Shown here piece after piece: positions 10,193 through 18,305 of a DNA stretch of 64,000 nucleotides. Both the position numbers and the translations under genes were made by a program. The stretch is from Prado023 sp963777855 (GTDB lineage Bacteria; Actinomycetota; Actinomycetes; S36-B12; CAIYMF01): contig CAVZRW010000012.1 of the NCBI GenBank assembly GCA_963777855.1, forward strand, positions 84,392 through 148,391, written 5' to 3'. The notes under the pieces were generated by a model. It did no database searches and had not been told where the DNA came from. It saw only the letters and a list, made by a program, of their open reading frames with translations. Within the stretch, counting starts at the first letter, position 1. The number at the start of each line of letters is the position of its first letter.

Positions 10193-12217
10193 ATGGCAGG
10201 ACGGGTGCGCTCCGAGGACGTGGCCCTCGTGCGCGAGCGCGTCCGGGTGGACTCGATCATCGGCGAGGTGGTCACGCTGCGCCCGGCGGGGGCGGGGTCG
10301 CTCAAGGGCCTGTGCCCGTTCCATGACGAGCGCTCGCCGAGCTTCCACGTGACCCCCTCCCGGGGGCTGTACTACTGCTTCGGCTGCGGCGAGGGCGGCG
10401 ACGTCGTCGACTTCCTCATGAAGCACGACCACCTGACCTTCACCGAGGCGCTGGAGAAGCTCGCGGGCCGGGCCGGGGTGCAGCTGCGCTACGAGGACGG
10501 CGGCGGCCCGGACCGCAGCGGGCCCAACCGCAGCCGGCTGGCCCAGGCCAACAAGGCCGCGCAGGCGTTCTACGCCCGTGCCCTGGGCTCGCCCGAGGCG
10601 GCCGCCGGCCGCCAGTTCCTCACCGAGCGCGGCTTCGAGCCCGACTCGTGGGAGCACTTCGGCATCGGTTTCGCCCCCCGCAGCTGGGACACCCTGCTCG
10701 GCCACCTGCGCTCGGCCGGGTTCTCCGACGCCGAGACCCTGGCCGCAGGACTGGCCTCCCAGGGCCAGCGCGGCACCTACGACCGGTTCCGTGGCCGGCT
10801 GGTGTGGCCGATCCGCGACGCCTCCGGTGAGGTGCTGGGCTTCGGGGCGCGCAAGCTCTTCGATGACGACGACGGGCCGAAGTACCTCAACACCCCGGAG
10901 ACGGTGCTCTACAAGAAGTCCCAGGTGCTCTACGGCATCGACCTGGCGCGCCGCGACATCGGCAAGCTCAAGCAGGTGGTGGTCGTCGAGGGCTACACCG
11001 ACGTGATGGCCGCGCACCTATCCGGGGTGACGACGGCGGTGGCCACCTGCGGCACGGCCTTCGGCCCGGATCACGCCTCGCTGCTGCGCCGCTACCTCGT
11101 GGACTCCGAGACCTTCGGCGGGGAGGTGGTGTTCACCTTCGACGGCGACGCGGCCGGGCAGAAGGCGGCCCTGCGCGCGTTCGAGGGCGACCAGCGGTTC
11201 GTGGCCCAGACGTTCGTGGCGATCTCCCCGGACGGCATGGACCCCTGCGAGCTGCGGCTGGCCCGCGGGGACGCCGCGGTGCGCGAGCTCGTGGCCGCGC
11301 GCACACCCCTGTTCGCGTTCGCGATCCGCTCGGTGCTCACCGGGTTCGACCTGTCCACGGCCGAGGGCCGCGTGGGGGCGGTGCGCCAGGCGGCGCCGCT
11401 GGTCGCCCGGATCCGGGACCAGGCGCTGCGCCCCGAGTACGCGCGGCTGCTCTCGGGCTGGGTCGGGGTGCCCGAGTCCGACGTGCGCGCCGCGGTGGCG
11501 GCGGCGGCCAAGGCGGGACCGGGTGCGCGGGCGGGGTCCGGGTCGGGGCGGGCTGCGGCGGGCGAGCGGCGCGGCGAGCCCGGTGGCGGCCCGGGCGGCC
11601 AGCGCGGCGGCCCGGGCGGGCAGCGCGGCGAGCCGGGCGGGCCCCACGGGCAGCGGGACGAGTCCGCAGCGGCCGACAGGCCTGGCGGCGAACCGGCCGC
11701 GGTGGCGGTCCACGCGCCAGCCCAGGTGCCCCGGCCCAACCCGCGCGATCCCGCGCTGTTCGTCGAGCGGGAGTCACTCAAGTGCGCCCTGCAGGTGCCC
11801 CAGCTGGTCGCCGACTGGTTCGCCTCGGTCCACGAGGGCAGCTTCCGCCACCCCCGCTACGCGCAGGTCCGCACCGCCATCGCGGGCGCGGGCGGGCCGG
11901 GGGAGCAGACCGACAGCCGGGAGTGGGTGGAGGCCGTGCTGGCCGCCTGCCCGGACGACTCGGTGCGCGCGATGGTGCGCGAGCTGGCCGTCGAGCCCTT
12001 GGTGACCAGCGGCGAGCCGAGCGCCAGGTATGCCACCTCGATCGTGGCGCGCCTGCTCTCCGACGAGGCTGGCCGTCGGCTGGTCGACCTCAAGCGCGAG
12101 CTCGGCCAGCTCGACCAGGTGGCCCAAGCTGATCGGGTCACCGCGCTGTTCGCCGACATCATGGAGCTCGAGGCCTACCGACGCGAGCTGTCTGTCGTGG
12201 GTCGGGAGGAGCAGTAG
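10193..12217 (+). CDS. dnaG: DNA primase
   Basis: Synthesises RNA primers at the replication fork. The start ATG 10193 gives MAGRVRSEDVALVRERVRVD as in actinobacterial DnaG. Domains: CHC2 zinc finger at residues about 41-65 (CPFHDERSPSFHV, then YYCFGCGEGGDVVDF), the catalytic core, and the TOPRIM domain with VVVEGYTDVMAAH (catalytic Glu) and FDGDAAGQKA (acidic metal site). The helicase-binding C-terminus begins near residue 490 and is preceded by an unusual Gly/Arg/Gln/Pro-rich linker (repeats of GGQRGGP/GQRGEPGG, about residues 452-485). 674 residues is normal. The last base of its stop is the first base of the next gene's GTG, so the two are translationally coupled. Confidence 0.95.
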   Translation: MAGRVRSEDVALVRERVRVDSIIGEVVTLRPAGAGSLKGLCPFHDERSPSFHVTPSRGLYYCFGCGEGGDVVDFLMKHDHLTFTEALEKLAGRAGVQLRYEDGGGPDRSGPNRSRLAQANKAAQAFYARALGSPEAAAGRQFLTERGFEPDSWEHFGIGFAPRSWDTLLGHLRSAGFSDAETLAAGLASQGQRGTYDRFRGRLVWPIRDASGEVLGFGARKLFDDDDGPKYLNTPETVLYKKSQVLYGIDLARRDIGKLKQVVVVEGYTDVMAAHLSGVTTAVATCGTAFGPDHASLLRRYLVDSETFGGEVVFTFDGDAAGQKAALRAFEGDQRFVAQTFVAISPDGMDPCELRLARGDAAVRELVAARTPLFAFAIRSVLTGFDLSTAEGRVGAVRQAAPLVARIRDQALRPEYARLLSGWVGVPESDVRAAVAAAAKAGPGARAGSGSGRAAAGERRGEPGGGPGGQRGGPGGQRGEPGGPHGQRDESAAADRPGGEPAAVAVHAPAQVPRPNPRDPALFVERESLKCALQVPQLVADWFASVHEGSFRHPRYAQVRTAIAGAGGPGEQTDSREWVEAVLAACPDDSVRAMVRELAVEPLVTSGEPSARYATSIVARLLSDEAGRRLVDLKRELGQLDQVAQADRVTALFADIMELEAYRRELSVVGREEQ

Positions 12218-12720
12218 TGCGCTGGCGTCGGGAACTGGACCCACGGGTCGCCGCGGTGATGGCCGACGCCCCGGGGGAGCGACTGCTCGCCTGGGGTGAG
12301 CTGATCGGCGGTGAGGCCTGCGTGTGCACCGACTGGGCGATCCACTACCCGGGCCCGACCCGGGTGCCCTGGGACCTTGTGGTCCGTGGGGCGTGGAGCG
12401 AGGAGTTCCTCGACCTGGTGGTGCAACCCGCTCCGGGGGCCAGGAGCAGCCAGGTGCGCCTGCGCTTCGACGAGCCCGGCCAGGTGCCTGGTGTGGTGCG
12501 CGAGCGGGTCGAGTGGACCGTGGTCACATCCCACCGGGCCCGGCTTCGCCACGAGGACGGGCGGGTGGGGGTCGCGATGCTCAATGCGCGACGTTCCCCG
12601 CAGACCGGCGAGATCCGCTGGGCCGTTGCCTTCGACGCGGGCATCGACCCCGGGGACCCGGGCTGGCGGGCTGCGGCGGACGGGGCGCTGGCCGACCTGC
12701 GGGGGCAGCTGGGGATCTGA
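12217..12720 (+). CDS. Conserved actinobacterial protein coupled to dnaG
   Basis: 167 residues starting at GTG 12217, which shares one base with the dnaG TAG stop. It is a compact protein with alternating beta-strands and no membrane segment. Recognisable patterns are RLLAWGELIGGEACVCTDWA, WDLVVRGAWSEEFLDL and GEIRWAVAFDAGID. Small proteins of this sort sit directly after dnaG in many actinomycetes; I know of no characterised function. The first half looks like a small beta-barrel, which is inference from hydrophobic periodicity. Coupling suggests a replication-linked or merely co-expressed role. Confidence 0.65.
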   Translation: MRWRRELDPRVAAVMADAPGERLLAWGELIGGEACVCTDWAIHYPGPTRVPWDLVVRGAWSEEFLDLVVQPAPGARSSQVRLRFDEPGQVPGVVRERVEWTVVTSHRARLRHEDGRVGVAMLNARRSPQTGEIRWAVAFDAGIDPGDPGWRAAADGALADLRGQLGI

Positions 12721-12785
12721 TGCCGGGCGCCGACAGGCGCGCCGGGCTGCTGGGCGGACGGACCGGTCGGGCGCGCGAGTGCGGT

Positions 12786-12815
12786 TTGGGCGCCGGGGGC
12801 GTGGGTTGGTATCCT
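12786..12815 (+). promoter_or_regulatory. Promoter of tRNA-Asn
   Basis: TTGGGC (12786-12791) and TATCCT (12810-12815) with an 18-bp spacer lie 12 bp before the mature tRNA 5' end, a normal layout for a stable-RNA promoter. Confidence 0.55.
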
Positions 12816-12827
12816 TCTCGGGCTTGA

Positions 12828-12903
12828 TCCCCCATAGCTCAATTGGCAGAGCGTTCGGCTGTTAACCGATAGGTTTCTGGTTCGAGTCCAGATGGGGGAG
12901 CCA
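12828..12903 (+). tRNA. tRNA-Asn (GTT)
   Basis: A full cloverleaf can be drawn by hand: the 7-bp acceptor stem TCCCCCA/TGGGGGA, D-arm GCTC...GAGC, anticodon stem TTCGG/CCGAT around CTGTTAA (anticodon GTT), TTCGAGT in the T-loop with stem TCTGG/CCAGA, discriminator G and an encoded CCA. Confidence 0.97.
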
Positions 12904-12942
12904 GTACGACCAACCCGGAGCTGTGCGCCCCAGGGTCGACGC

Positions 12943-13347
12943 TCAGCAAGTGGTGTCGAGGAACGCCGAGAACTCCGCGCGCGTGGCCACCGTCTGGGCG
13001 GCGCCGCTGTAGGCCGTCCACGCCGCATCCGGGTCAGCGGCGAACTGGGCGCACACCTGCGCGCGCTGGGCGGGCTGGGCGAGATCCCAGGCGCTGGCCA
13101 GCAGCCATGCGCCCTCCGACAGCGCCGGCACGCCCGGGGCTGAGGGCGCCGCGGCGGTGACCGGCGCGGCGTCGGTGGACGCCCCCGCGGCGGCCCGCCC
13201 GAGCAGGGTCAGGCCGAGGGTCGCGACGGCCACCAATGCCACGAGCACCAGCCATGCGCGGGTGGTGTGGTGACCGGTTGCGTGCGCGGGAAGGGTCGAG
13301 GAGGCCGCGGTCGGGGCCTGCGTGGAGTCGATCGTGGACGAGCTCAT
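12943..13347 (-). CDS. Small single-pass membrane protein, function unknown
   Basis: 134 residues. A GGAGG ribosome site lies 7-8 bases before ATG 13347. The N-terminal 28 residues are polar and Ser/Thr/Ala-rich, then one clear membrane span (WLVLVALVAVATLGLTLLG, about residues 32-50), then an Ala-rich extracytoplasmic tail. The tail contains a helical segment (AWDLAQPAQRAQVCAQFAAD) and ends in Cys. The two cysteines in the outer part could form a disulfide. I do not recognise a family. It is transcribed toward tRNA-Asn on the other strand. Confidence 0.6.
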   Translation of the reverse strand: MSSSTIDSTQAPTAASSTLPAHATGHHTTRAWLVLVALVAVATLGLTLLGRAAAGASTDAAPVTAAAPSAPGVPALSEGAWLLASAWDLAQPAQRAQVCAQFAADPDAAWTAYSGAAQTVATRAEFSAFLDTTC

Positions 13348-13748
13348 GTCTGTTTCCTCCGAGTCGGGATCGCCACGGCAACTCTGCCTGACGACGAACC
13401 CGGGCAAACCGCCCATCAGTCCCGAGGTGGCAGGGTCCTTGGGCGCGCCGGCAATGGACCTTCCACCCGGTCCCGGAGGTCGAGGCGCTCGGTGGCGTGC
13501 TCGCAGGACGTCGCGCTCACGGAGAGTTGGGCGCATGGAACGGCCCCGCGGGACTTCCTCATCGGGAGAGGTCAAGCCGCGCCGGGCCGTCACCTGCGAA
13601 CCTATCCGCGGCCGTGTGAGGCGCAGACCCCAAGCGACGTAAGGGAAGGGTAAGCCGGCGGGCTGCCCACCCGGGCGCCCGGCGGTACCGTGTGCCGCGT
13701 GCAACCAGGCCGAGCCACGGCGGGGCGCGTCGCCGGTCGGTGCTCGGG
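13348..13748. other. Intergenic region between the small membrane protein and trmB
   Basis: About 400 bp of divergent promoter region. The long open frames across it on both strands are Arg/Gly/Pro-rich and have no motif, and I see no supported gene. A stretch near 13640-13690 includes a GC-rich inverted repeat (CCGGCGGGCTGCCC...GGGCGCCCGGCGG). Confidence 0.4.
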
Positions 13749-14435
13749 ATGACCGAGCCACGGCCCCACCCGCGGATCCGCACCTTCCACCCCCGGCGCA
13801 GCCGGACGACTCCGTCGGCGGCGTCGGCGTTGATCCGCCTGCTCCCGCTGTGGGGGATCGAGGTGAGCAGTGCCCCGGCGCACCTCGGCGAGCTGTTCAC
13901 CCCACCGCTGCAGACGGTGCTGGAGATCGGCTCGGGGATGGGGGAGACCACCCTGGCGATGGCTGCGGCCGATCCGAGCACCGGGATCGTCGCCGTCGAC
14001 GTGCACACCCCCGGCATCGGCGCACTGCTCGCCGGCGCGGAGCGTGCCGGACTGGCCAACGTGCGGGTGTGCGTGGGGGATGCGGTCGAGCTGATGGACC
14101 ACCTCGCACCCGCGAGCCTGGCGGGGATTCGCGTCTACTTCCCGGATCCGTGGCCCAAGGTCCGCCACCACAAGCGCCGGCTGGTGCAACCGGCCTTCGT
14201 GCGACAGGCGGCCGAGCTGCTCGAGCCGGGCGGCACGCTGCACCTGGCCACCGACATCGCCGACTACGCCGAGCAGATGCTGGCCGTCTGCCGGTCAGAG
14301 CCGATGCTGGAGCCCGCCGGGCGACAGGTCGGCGGATTCATCGAGCGGCCGGCCTGGCGGCCGCAGACCCGCTTCGAGGCCCGTGGCCTCGAAGCGGGGC
14401 GACCGAGCCGCGACGTGCTGTTCGTGCGCACCTGA
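13749..14435 (+). CDS. trmB: tRNA (guanine-N7-)-methyltransferase
   Basis: SAM-dependent methylation of G46 in the tRNA variable loop. 228 residues from ATG 13749. The Rossmann methyltransferase core shows motif I VLEIGSGMGETTL, the acidic end of strand 2 in GIVAVDVHTPGIG, and the TrmB signature YFPDPWPKVRHHKRR followed by a long C-terminal part with TDIADYAEQML. The RTFHPRRSRTT N-terminus is also family-typical. No operon partners: the gene upstream is divergent and the one downstream convergent. Confidence 0.92.
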   Translation: MTEPRPHPRIRTFHPRRSRTTPSAASALIRLLPLWGIEVSSAPAHLGELFTPPLQTVLEIGSGMGETTLAMAAADPSTGIVAVDVHTPGIGALLAGAERAGLANVRVCVGDAVELMDHLAPASLAGIRVYFPDPWPKVRHHKRRLVQPAFVRQAAELLEPGGTLHLATDIADYAEQMLAVCRSEPMLEPAGRQVGGFIERPAWRPQTRFEARGLEAGRPSRDVLFVRT

Positions 14436-14540
14436 TCCGCCCGAGCGCCGGGCGCGCCCCCACTCGAACGCCTGGCCCAGGCCCGCCGCGCGGCCCGGCA
14501 CGCCGCCGGTCGGCTCGCGGGATCTGGTCCTCGACTCCGC

Positions 14541-15212
14541 TCAGCGCACGATGCGCAGGTTGAACCCCGGGCCGCCGAGTGCGGCCATGGTGCGCACCCA
14601 CAACGCCAGCCACATCTCGGTGCCCCGGGCGGTGGAGATGCCACCGAGGTCGATGACGTCGCTCCAGCCGAACTCGCCGAGCAGCTCGGCGACAACGGCC
14701 TTCGCGTCCGCGTCGTCCCCGGAGAGGAAGAGCGTGGTCGGCTCGGCCAGCGTGTGCGGCGCGGTCATCAGGGCCGCGTTGAGGGTGTTGAGGGTCTTCA
14801 CGACGCGGGCCTCGGGGAAGGCGCGCTGCACCTGCTCGCCGAGGGAGTCGGTGTCCTTGACGGTGAGCGTGGGCGGGAACCCGGCGGAGAAGTCCAGCGG
14901 GTTGGCCACGTCGATGAGCACCTTGCCGGCCAGGTTCGCGGCCCCGACCTCGGTCAGGGCCGCGAGGGTGCCGGAGCCGCTGGTCGCGTTCACCACGACC
15001 TCGCCGTGGGCGCCCGCCCCGGGGAGGTCCAGCAGCGGCACCGAGGGGTTCGCCTCGAGCCAGGCGGCCATGGATCCCGGCGGTCCGTCGAAGGTGCGCG
15101 CCGCGGTGGCCGACACATCCCTGGTGCCCAGGCACACGTCGTGACTGGTGCCGACGAACCCTTCGGCCAAGGTTCGCCCGACGGTGCCGGTGCCCAGGAT
15201 GGCGATGCGCAT
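14541..15212 (-). CDS. NADP(H)-binding oxidoreductase of the F420-dependent reductase (F420_oxidored) group
   Basis: 223 residues with an N-terminal Rossmann nucleotide-binding motif (MRIAILGTGTVGRTLAEGF), VVVNATSGSGTLAAL, KVLIDVANPLDFSAG and VVKTLNTLNAALM. These match the NADPH-dependent F420 reductase/dinucleotide-binding family. Whether it really uses F420 cannot be told; many members are unlinked to F420. GAGGAG lies a few bases before ATG 15212. It sits 52 bp downstream of the frame-broken gene at 15265-15972 on the same strand, so the two may be co-transcribed. Confidence 0.8.
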   Translation of the reverse strand: MRIAILGTGTVGRTLAEGFVGTSHDVCLGTRDVSATAARTFDGPPGSMAAWLEANPSVPLLDLPGAGAHGEVVVNATSGSGTLAALTEVGAANLAGKVLIDVANPLDFSAGFPPTLTVKDTDSLGEQVQRAFPEARVVKTLNTLNAALMTAPHTLAEPTTLFLSGDDADAKAVVAELLGEFGWSDVIDLGGISTARGTEMWLALWVRTMAALGGPGFNLRIVR

Positions 15213-15264
15213 GGGTGCTCCTCGTGTGGTCGTCCTCGCTCGGGCGGGATCTGCCGGGTGAGGG

Positions 15265-15972
15265 TCAGCGGATGGGTACCTCGACCTTGAGCGTGCGCAG
15301 CCGACCTCGCACGGGCAGGGTCACCGAGCTCGGTGGGGTGCGCAGGGTCAGGTGCTCGGCGGCGCCCTGGACCGCGCGTCGCTGGCCCAGGATGACCAGG
15401 CCGCATGATGCCCGCGGCCGCGCCTGCCTTGGTGGCGTCGCCCTTGGTCGCATCGCGCATGCCGTCGGTGCGCATGAGGGCGTCGGTGCCGAGCACGACC
15501 GCACCGGCCGCACCCCCGACCGCGAGCTGGCTGCCGAGCACCCGGCCCACCTCCACCGCAGGACCGGTCCGTCCGCTGTTGATCAGCAGCCGCTGGGTGA
15601 CCACGCCGGCGACCACGGTGGCGGCGCTGGCCGCGGCCATGATCCGCCGCTGCGCGGCGACCTCCTCCGGGGTGATCGCCGGGCCCCCGCGTGCGGTGGT
15701 GATGGCCTGCTCGACGGCCTTCATCGGCCCGGTGGTCATCGCGACCCGGAAGCTGGTCAGGGCCCCGGCGAACAGCAGCCCACCGAACGGGATCTTGCTG
15801 ATCTCGCGCCCCGCACGGTCGCGGGTCGCGCCGCTCACGGCCACGAGGATGCCGGCCCGTTGCGCCGGGTCGATCGACCGGCGGGCCATGGTCGCGGGGA
15901 TGCCGCTGGCGCCTCGCTCGGCGGCGCCTCGCCCGACGCGGTCGGGCTCGCTGCAATCTCGGCGGTCGCCAT
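15265..15972 (-). CDS. Hypothetical membrane-associated protein hidden by two frame breaks
   Basis: The three partial frames here make sense as one protein of about 235 residues. GAGGAGG precedes ATG 15972 (MATAEIAASPTASGEA). A first break near 15905-15915 (Pro codon lacking its third base) leads into ARRSIDPAQRAGILVAV and FGGLLFAGALTSFRVAM. A second break at about 15405 (Ile/Met codon written ATGC) leads into GLVILGQRRAVQGAAEHLTL and a basic end (RGRLRTLKVEVPIR). Several Ala/Gly-rich hydrophobic segments could be membrane-associated. I do not recognise a family. The reconstruction is inference, but both breaks obey the wobble-position rule seen across the window. Confidence 0.5.
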
Positions 15973-16089
15973 CGGATCCTCCTCGGTGCGTCAGGTGCAT
16001 CATCGGGCCCACGGGCCCGACATGCACGCCGTCCGGCGCGTCGCCGACGGCGCCCACGGCGCGGCCGGCCCCGCCCATTCAGCCCGCTG

Positions 16090-17058
16090 TCAGGAGCGGT
16101 GCGGCATGATCGCGCCCTCGGGGATCACGCCGAGGCGTCCGGCCTGGTAGTCCTCGATCGCCGCGATGATCTCGGCGCGGGTGTTCATCACGAACGGGCC
16201 GTAGTGGAACACCGGCTCACGCAGCGGCACGCCGCCGAGGATCAGGACCTCCAGTGTCGGGGCGGCCTGGGACTGGCCCTCAGCTGCCTGCACCGTGATG
16301 TGGTCCCCGGCGCCGAGGACCGCCAGCTGACCGCCGGACAGGGGCCGGTCCTGGGCGCCGACGCTCCCGGAGCCCGAGAGCGCGTAGACCAGGCCGTTGA
16401 AGTCCCCGCGCCAGGGCAGGTCGAGCTTGGCGCCCGGGGCGAGCGTCGCGTGCACGATGGAGATCGGCGACTGGCTGCGGCCCGGGCCCACGTGCCCGGC
16501 CACCGTGCCGGCCAGGATGCGCACCAGCGCCCCGCCGTCGGGGGAGGAGACCAGGGTGACGTCGCCGGGCTCCAGGGGCTGGTAGGCGGGAGCGAGCCAC
16601 TTCTTGGACGCGGGCAGGTTGATCCACAGCTGGATGCCGTGGAACAGCCCGCCGGACATCACCAGCGACTCCGGCGGGGTCTCGATGTGAAGGATGCCGG
16701 CCCCGGCGGTCATGTACTGCGTGCCGCCGTTCTCGATCACCCCGCCGCCGCCGTGCGAGTCCTGGTGGATGAACGACCCGTCCATGAGGTACGTGAACGT
16801 CTCGAAGCCACGGTGCGGGTGCCACGGCGTGCCCTTGGGCTCCCCGACGCCGTACTCGACCTCGCCCATCTGGTCCATCATCACGAACGGGTCGATGTCG
16901 GCGAAGTCGACGCCGGCGAAGGCCCGGCGCACCGGGAATCCCTCGCCCTCGAACCCGCGGGGGGCGGTCGTGACGGACTTCACCGAGCGGGTGCGCGCCT
17001 GCGGGGCGGGCGCGTCGATCCGCGGCAGCGTCATCGTGTCGGCGGTCACGGCGGGCAT
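16090..17058 (-). CDS. Pirin family protein
   Basis: Bicupin iron protein of 322 residues; members act as quercetinase-like dioxygenases or redox-responsive regulators. The N-terminal cupin shows FVMMDQMGEVEYG, the metal-binding histidines in WHPHRGFETFTYLMDG and HQDSHG, and AGAGILHIE (in other pirins this is usually GxGxxHSE). The C-terminal pirin_C cupin follows, containing GDHITVQAAEG and EVLILGGVPLREPVFHYGPF. AGGAGG lies 6 bases before ATG 17058, which decides that start over the upstream in-frame Met at 17091. The gene stands alone behind an AT-rich operator-like promoter. Confidence 0.92.
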   Translation of the reverse strand: MPAVTADTMTLPRIDAPAPQARTRSVKSVTTAPRGFEGEGFPVRRAFAGVDFADIDPFVMMDQMGEVEYGVGEPKGTPWHPHRGFETFTYLMDGSFIHQDSHGGGGVIENGGTQYMTAGAGILHIETPPESLVMSGGLFHGIQLWINLPASKKWLAPAYQPLEPGDVTLVSSPDGGALVRILAGTVAGHVGPGRSQSPISIVHATLAPGAKLDLPWRGDFNGLVYALSGSGSVGAQDRPLSGGQLAVLGAGDHITVQAAEGQSQAAPTLEVLILGGVPLREPVFHYGPFVMNTRAEIIAAIEDYQAGRLGVIPEGAIMPHRS

Positions 17059-17072
17059 GGGGTCCTCCTGAA

Positions 17073-17097
17073 GTAGTTGTTCAATGTTCAACTATAG
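17073..17097 (-). promoter_or_regulatory. AT-rich promoter/operator in front of pirin
   Basis: On the minus strand a TATAGT -10-like hexamer is followed at once by TTGAACATTGAACAAC, two close copies of TTGAACA (7-8 bp period). In a background of over 70% GC this AT-rich block stands out. Its position over the predicted transcription start suggests a repressor site, for example of a MarR-type protein. The regulator is unknown and not encoded beside it. Confidence 0.5.
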
Positions 17098-17163
17098 AGG
17101 TCGCGCCTGTATTCCGGGCAGGGTCTCATCGCAGTCACGCCCGCGCCCGCTGAGAATGGGTCG

Positions 17164-18182
17164 GTGACCCGCCGCCGCCCAGCTCCGCCCGCGCCCGGGC
17201 CGGCGAGGCCAGCTCCGCGCGCACCCGGTCCGGCGAGCCCCGGTCCGGCGGGCCGCGCCCCGACGCCGGCAGCCCAGCCGGTGGGGGTGCCGGAGCCGAC
17301 CGGGTCGTCGACCCGGTCCTGACCTGGTTCGCCGGGGCGCGGCGCGACCTGCCCTGGCGTGCACCGGAGCGAACCCCGTGGGGGGTGCTGGTCAGCGAGG
17401 TGATGCTGCAGCAGACCCCCGTCGCGCGGGTCGTGCCCGAGTGGCAGGCGTGGATGGCGCGCTGGCCCACGCCGGCGGCGCTGGCCGATGCCGAGCCCGG
17501 GGAGGTGGTGCGCCAGTGGGGCCGGCTGGGCTACCCGCGCCGGGCGCTGAACCTGCACGCCGCGGCGAGCGCGATCGTGGCCCGCCATGACGGGCGCGTA
17601 CCCGAGGAGGAGTCCGCGCTGCGCGACCTGCCCGGGGTGGGTGAGTACACCGCAGCCGCGGTGCGCGCGTTCGCCTTCGGTCGGCGCTCGGTGGTGCTCG
17701 ACACCAACGTGCGCCGGGTGCTGGCCCGCGCCGTCGGCGGGCAGGAGTTCCCCGCGCCGAGCCTGACGGTGGCCGAGCGGGCGCGGGCCGAGGCGCTCGT
17801 GCCCGGCGAGGACGCCCGCGCGGCAGCGTGGTCGGCGGCCGTCATGGAGCTGGGGGCGCTGGTGTGCACGGCCTCGGCCCCGGCCTGCCCCGCCTGCCCG
17901 CTGCGCGACCGGTGCGCCTGGGTGGATGCCGGGCGCCCGGCCTACGACGGACCCGTGCGGCGCGTGCAGCGCTTCGCCGGCACCGACCGGCAGGTCCGCG
18001 GGCTGCTGATGGCCGTGCTGCGCGAGGGTCGCGCTCCGGTGCCGCGCTCGGATCTCGAGGTGGTGTGGGCCGATGCGGTCCAGCGCGAGCGCGCTCTCGA
18101 CGGGCTGGTGGCCGATGGCCTGGTCGACCCGGTCGGCACCGAGCACTTCGCCCTGCCGAGCCGGAGGCCCGAGCAGGACTGA
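17164..18182 (+). CDS. mutY: A/G-specific adenine glycosylase
   Basis: Removes adenine mispaired with 8-oxoguanine. Core features: DLPWRAPERTPWG, the Glu-containing SEVMLQQTPVARV helix, the helix-hairpin-helix LRDLPGVGEYTAAAV, the catalytic Asp in VVLDTNVRRVLAR, and the [4Fe-4S] ligands C-x6-C-x2-C-x5-C (CTASAPACPACPLRDRC). The frame containing these motifs has no start before GTG 17385, which would delete the conserved N-terminus. A GTG at 17164 opens a Pro/Ala-rich leader in another frame, and one missing third base in a Pro codon near 17300 would join them (VLTWFAGARRDLPWR). I therefore place the start at 17164. The C-terminal MutT-like domain appears reduced. Confidence 0.85.
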
Positions 18183-18305
18183 GACGACGGCCCAGCGGGG
18201 CGCAGCCGTGCGGGCCGGCCCTTCGGACGGGTGGGGCCCGGGCGCCAGCCGGTGACTGCGGGTGAGGGTCCTACGATCGGCGGGAACCCGATCGAGGAGC
18301 CGACC

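Noticed and set aside
13267..13653. Plus-strand open frame of 128 codons upstream of trmB
   Set aside because: Arg/Gly-rich translation, no motif, and it overlaps the well-supported minus-strand membrane-protein gene and its ribosome site.
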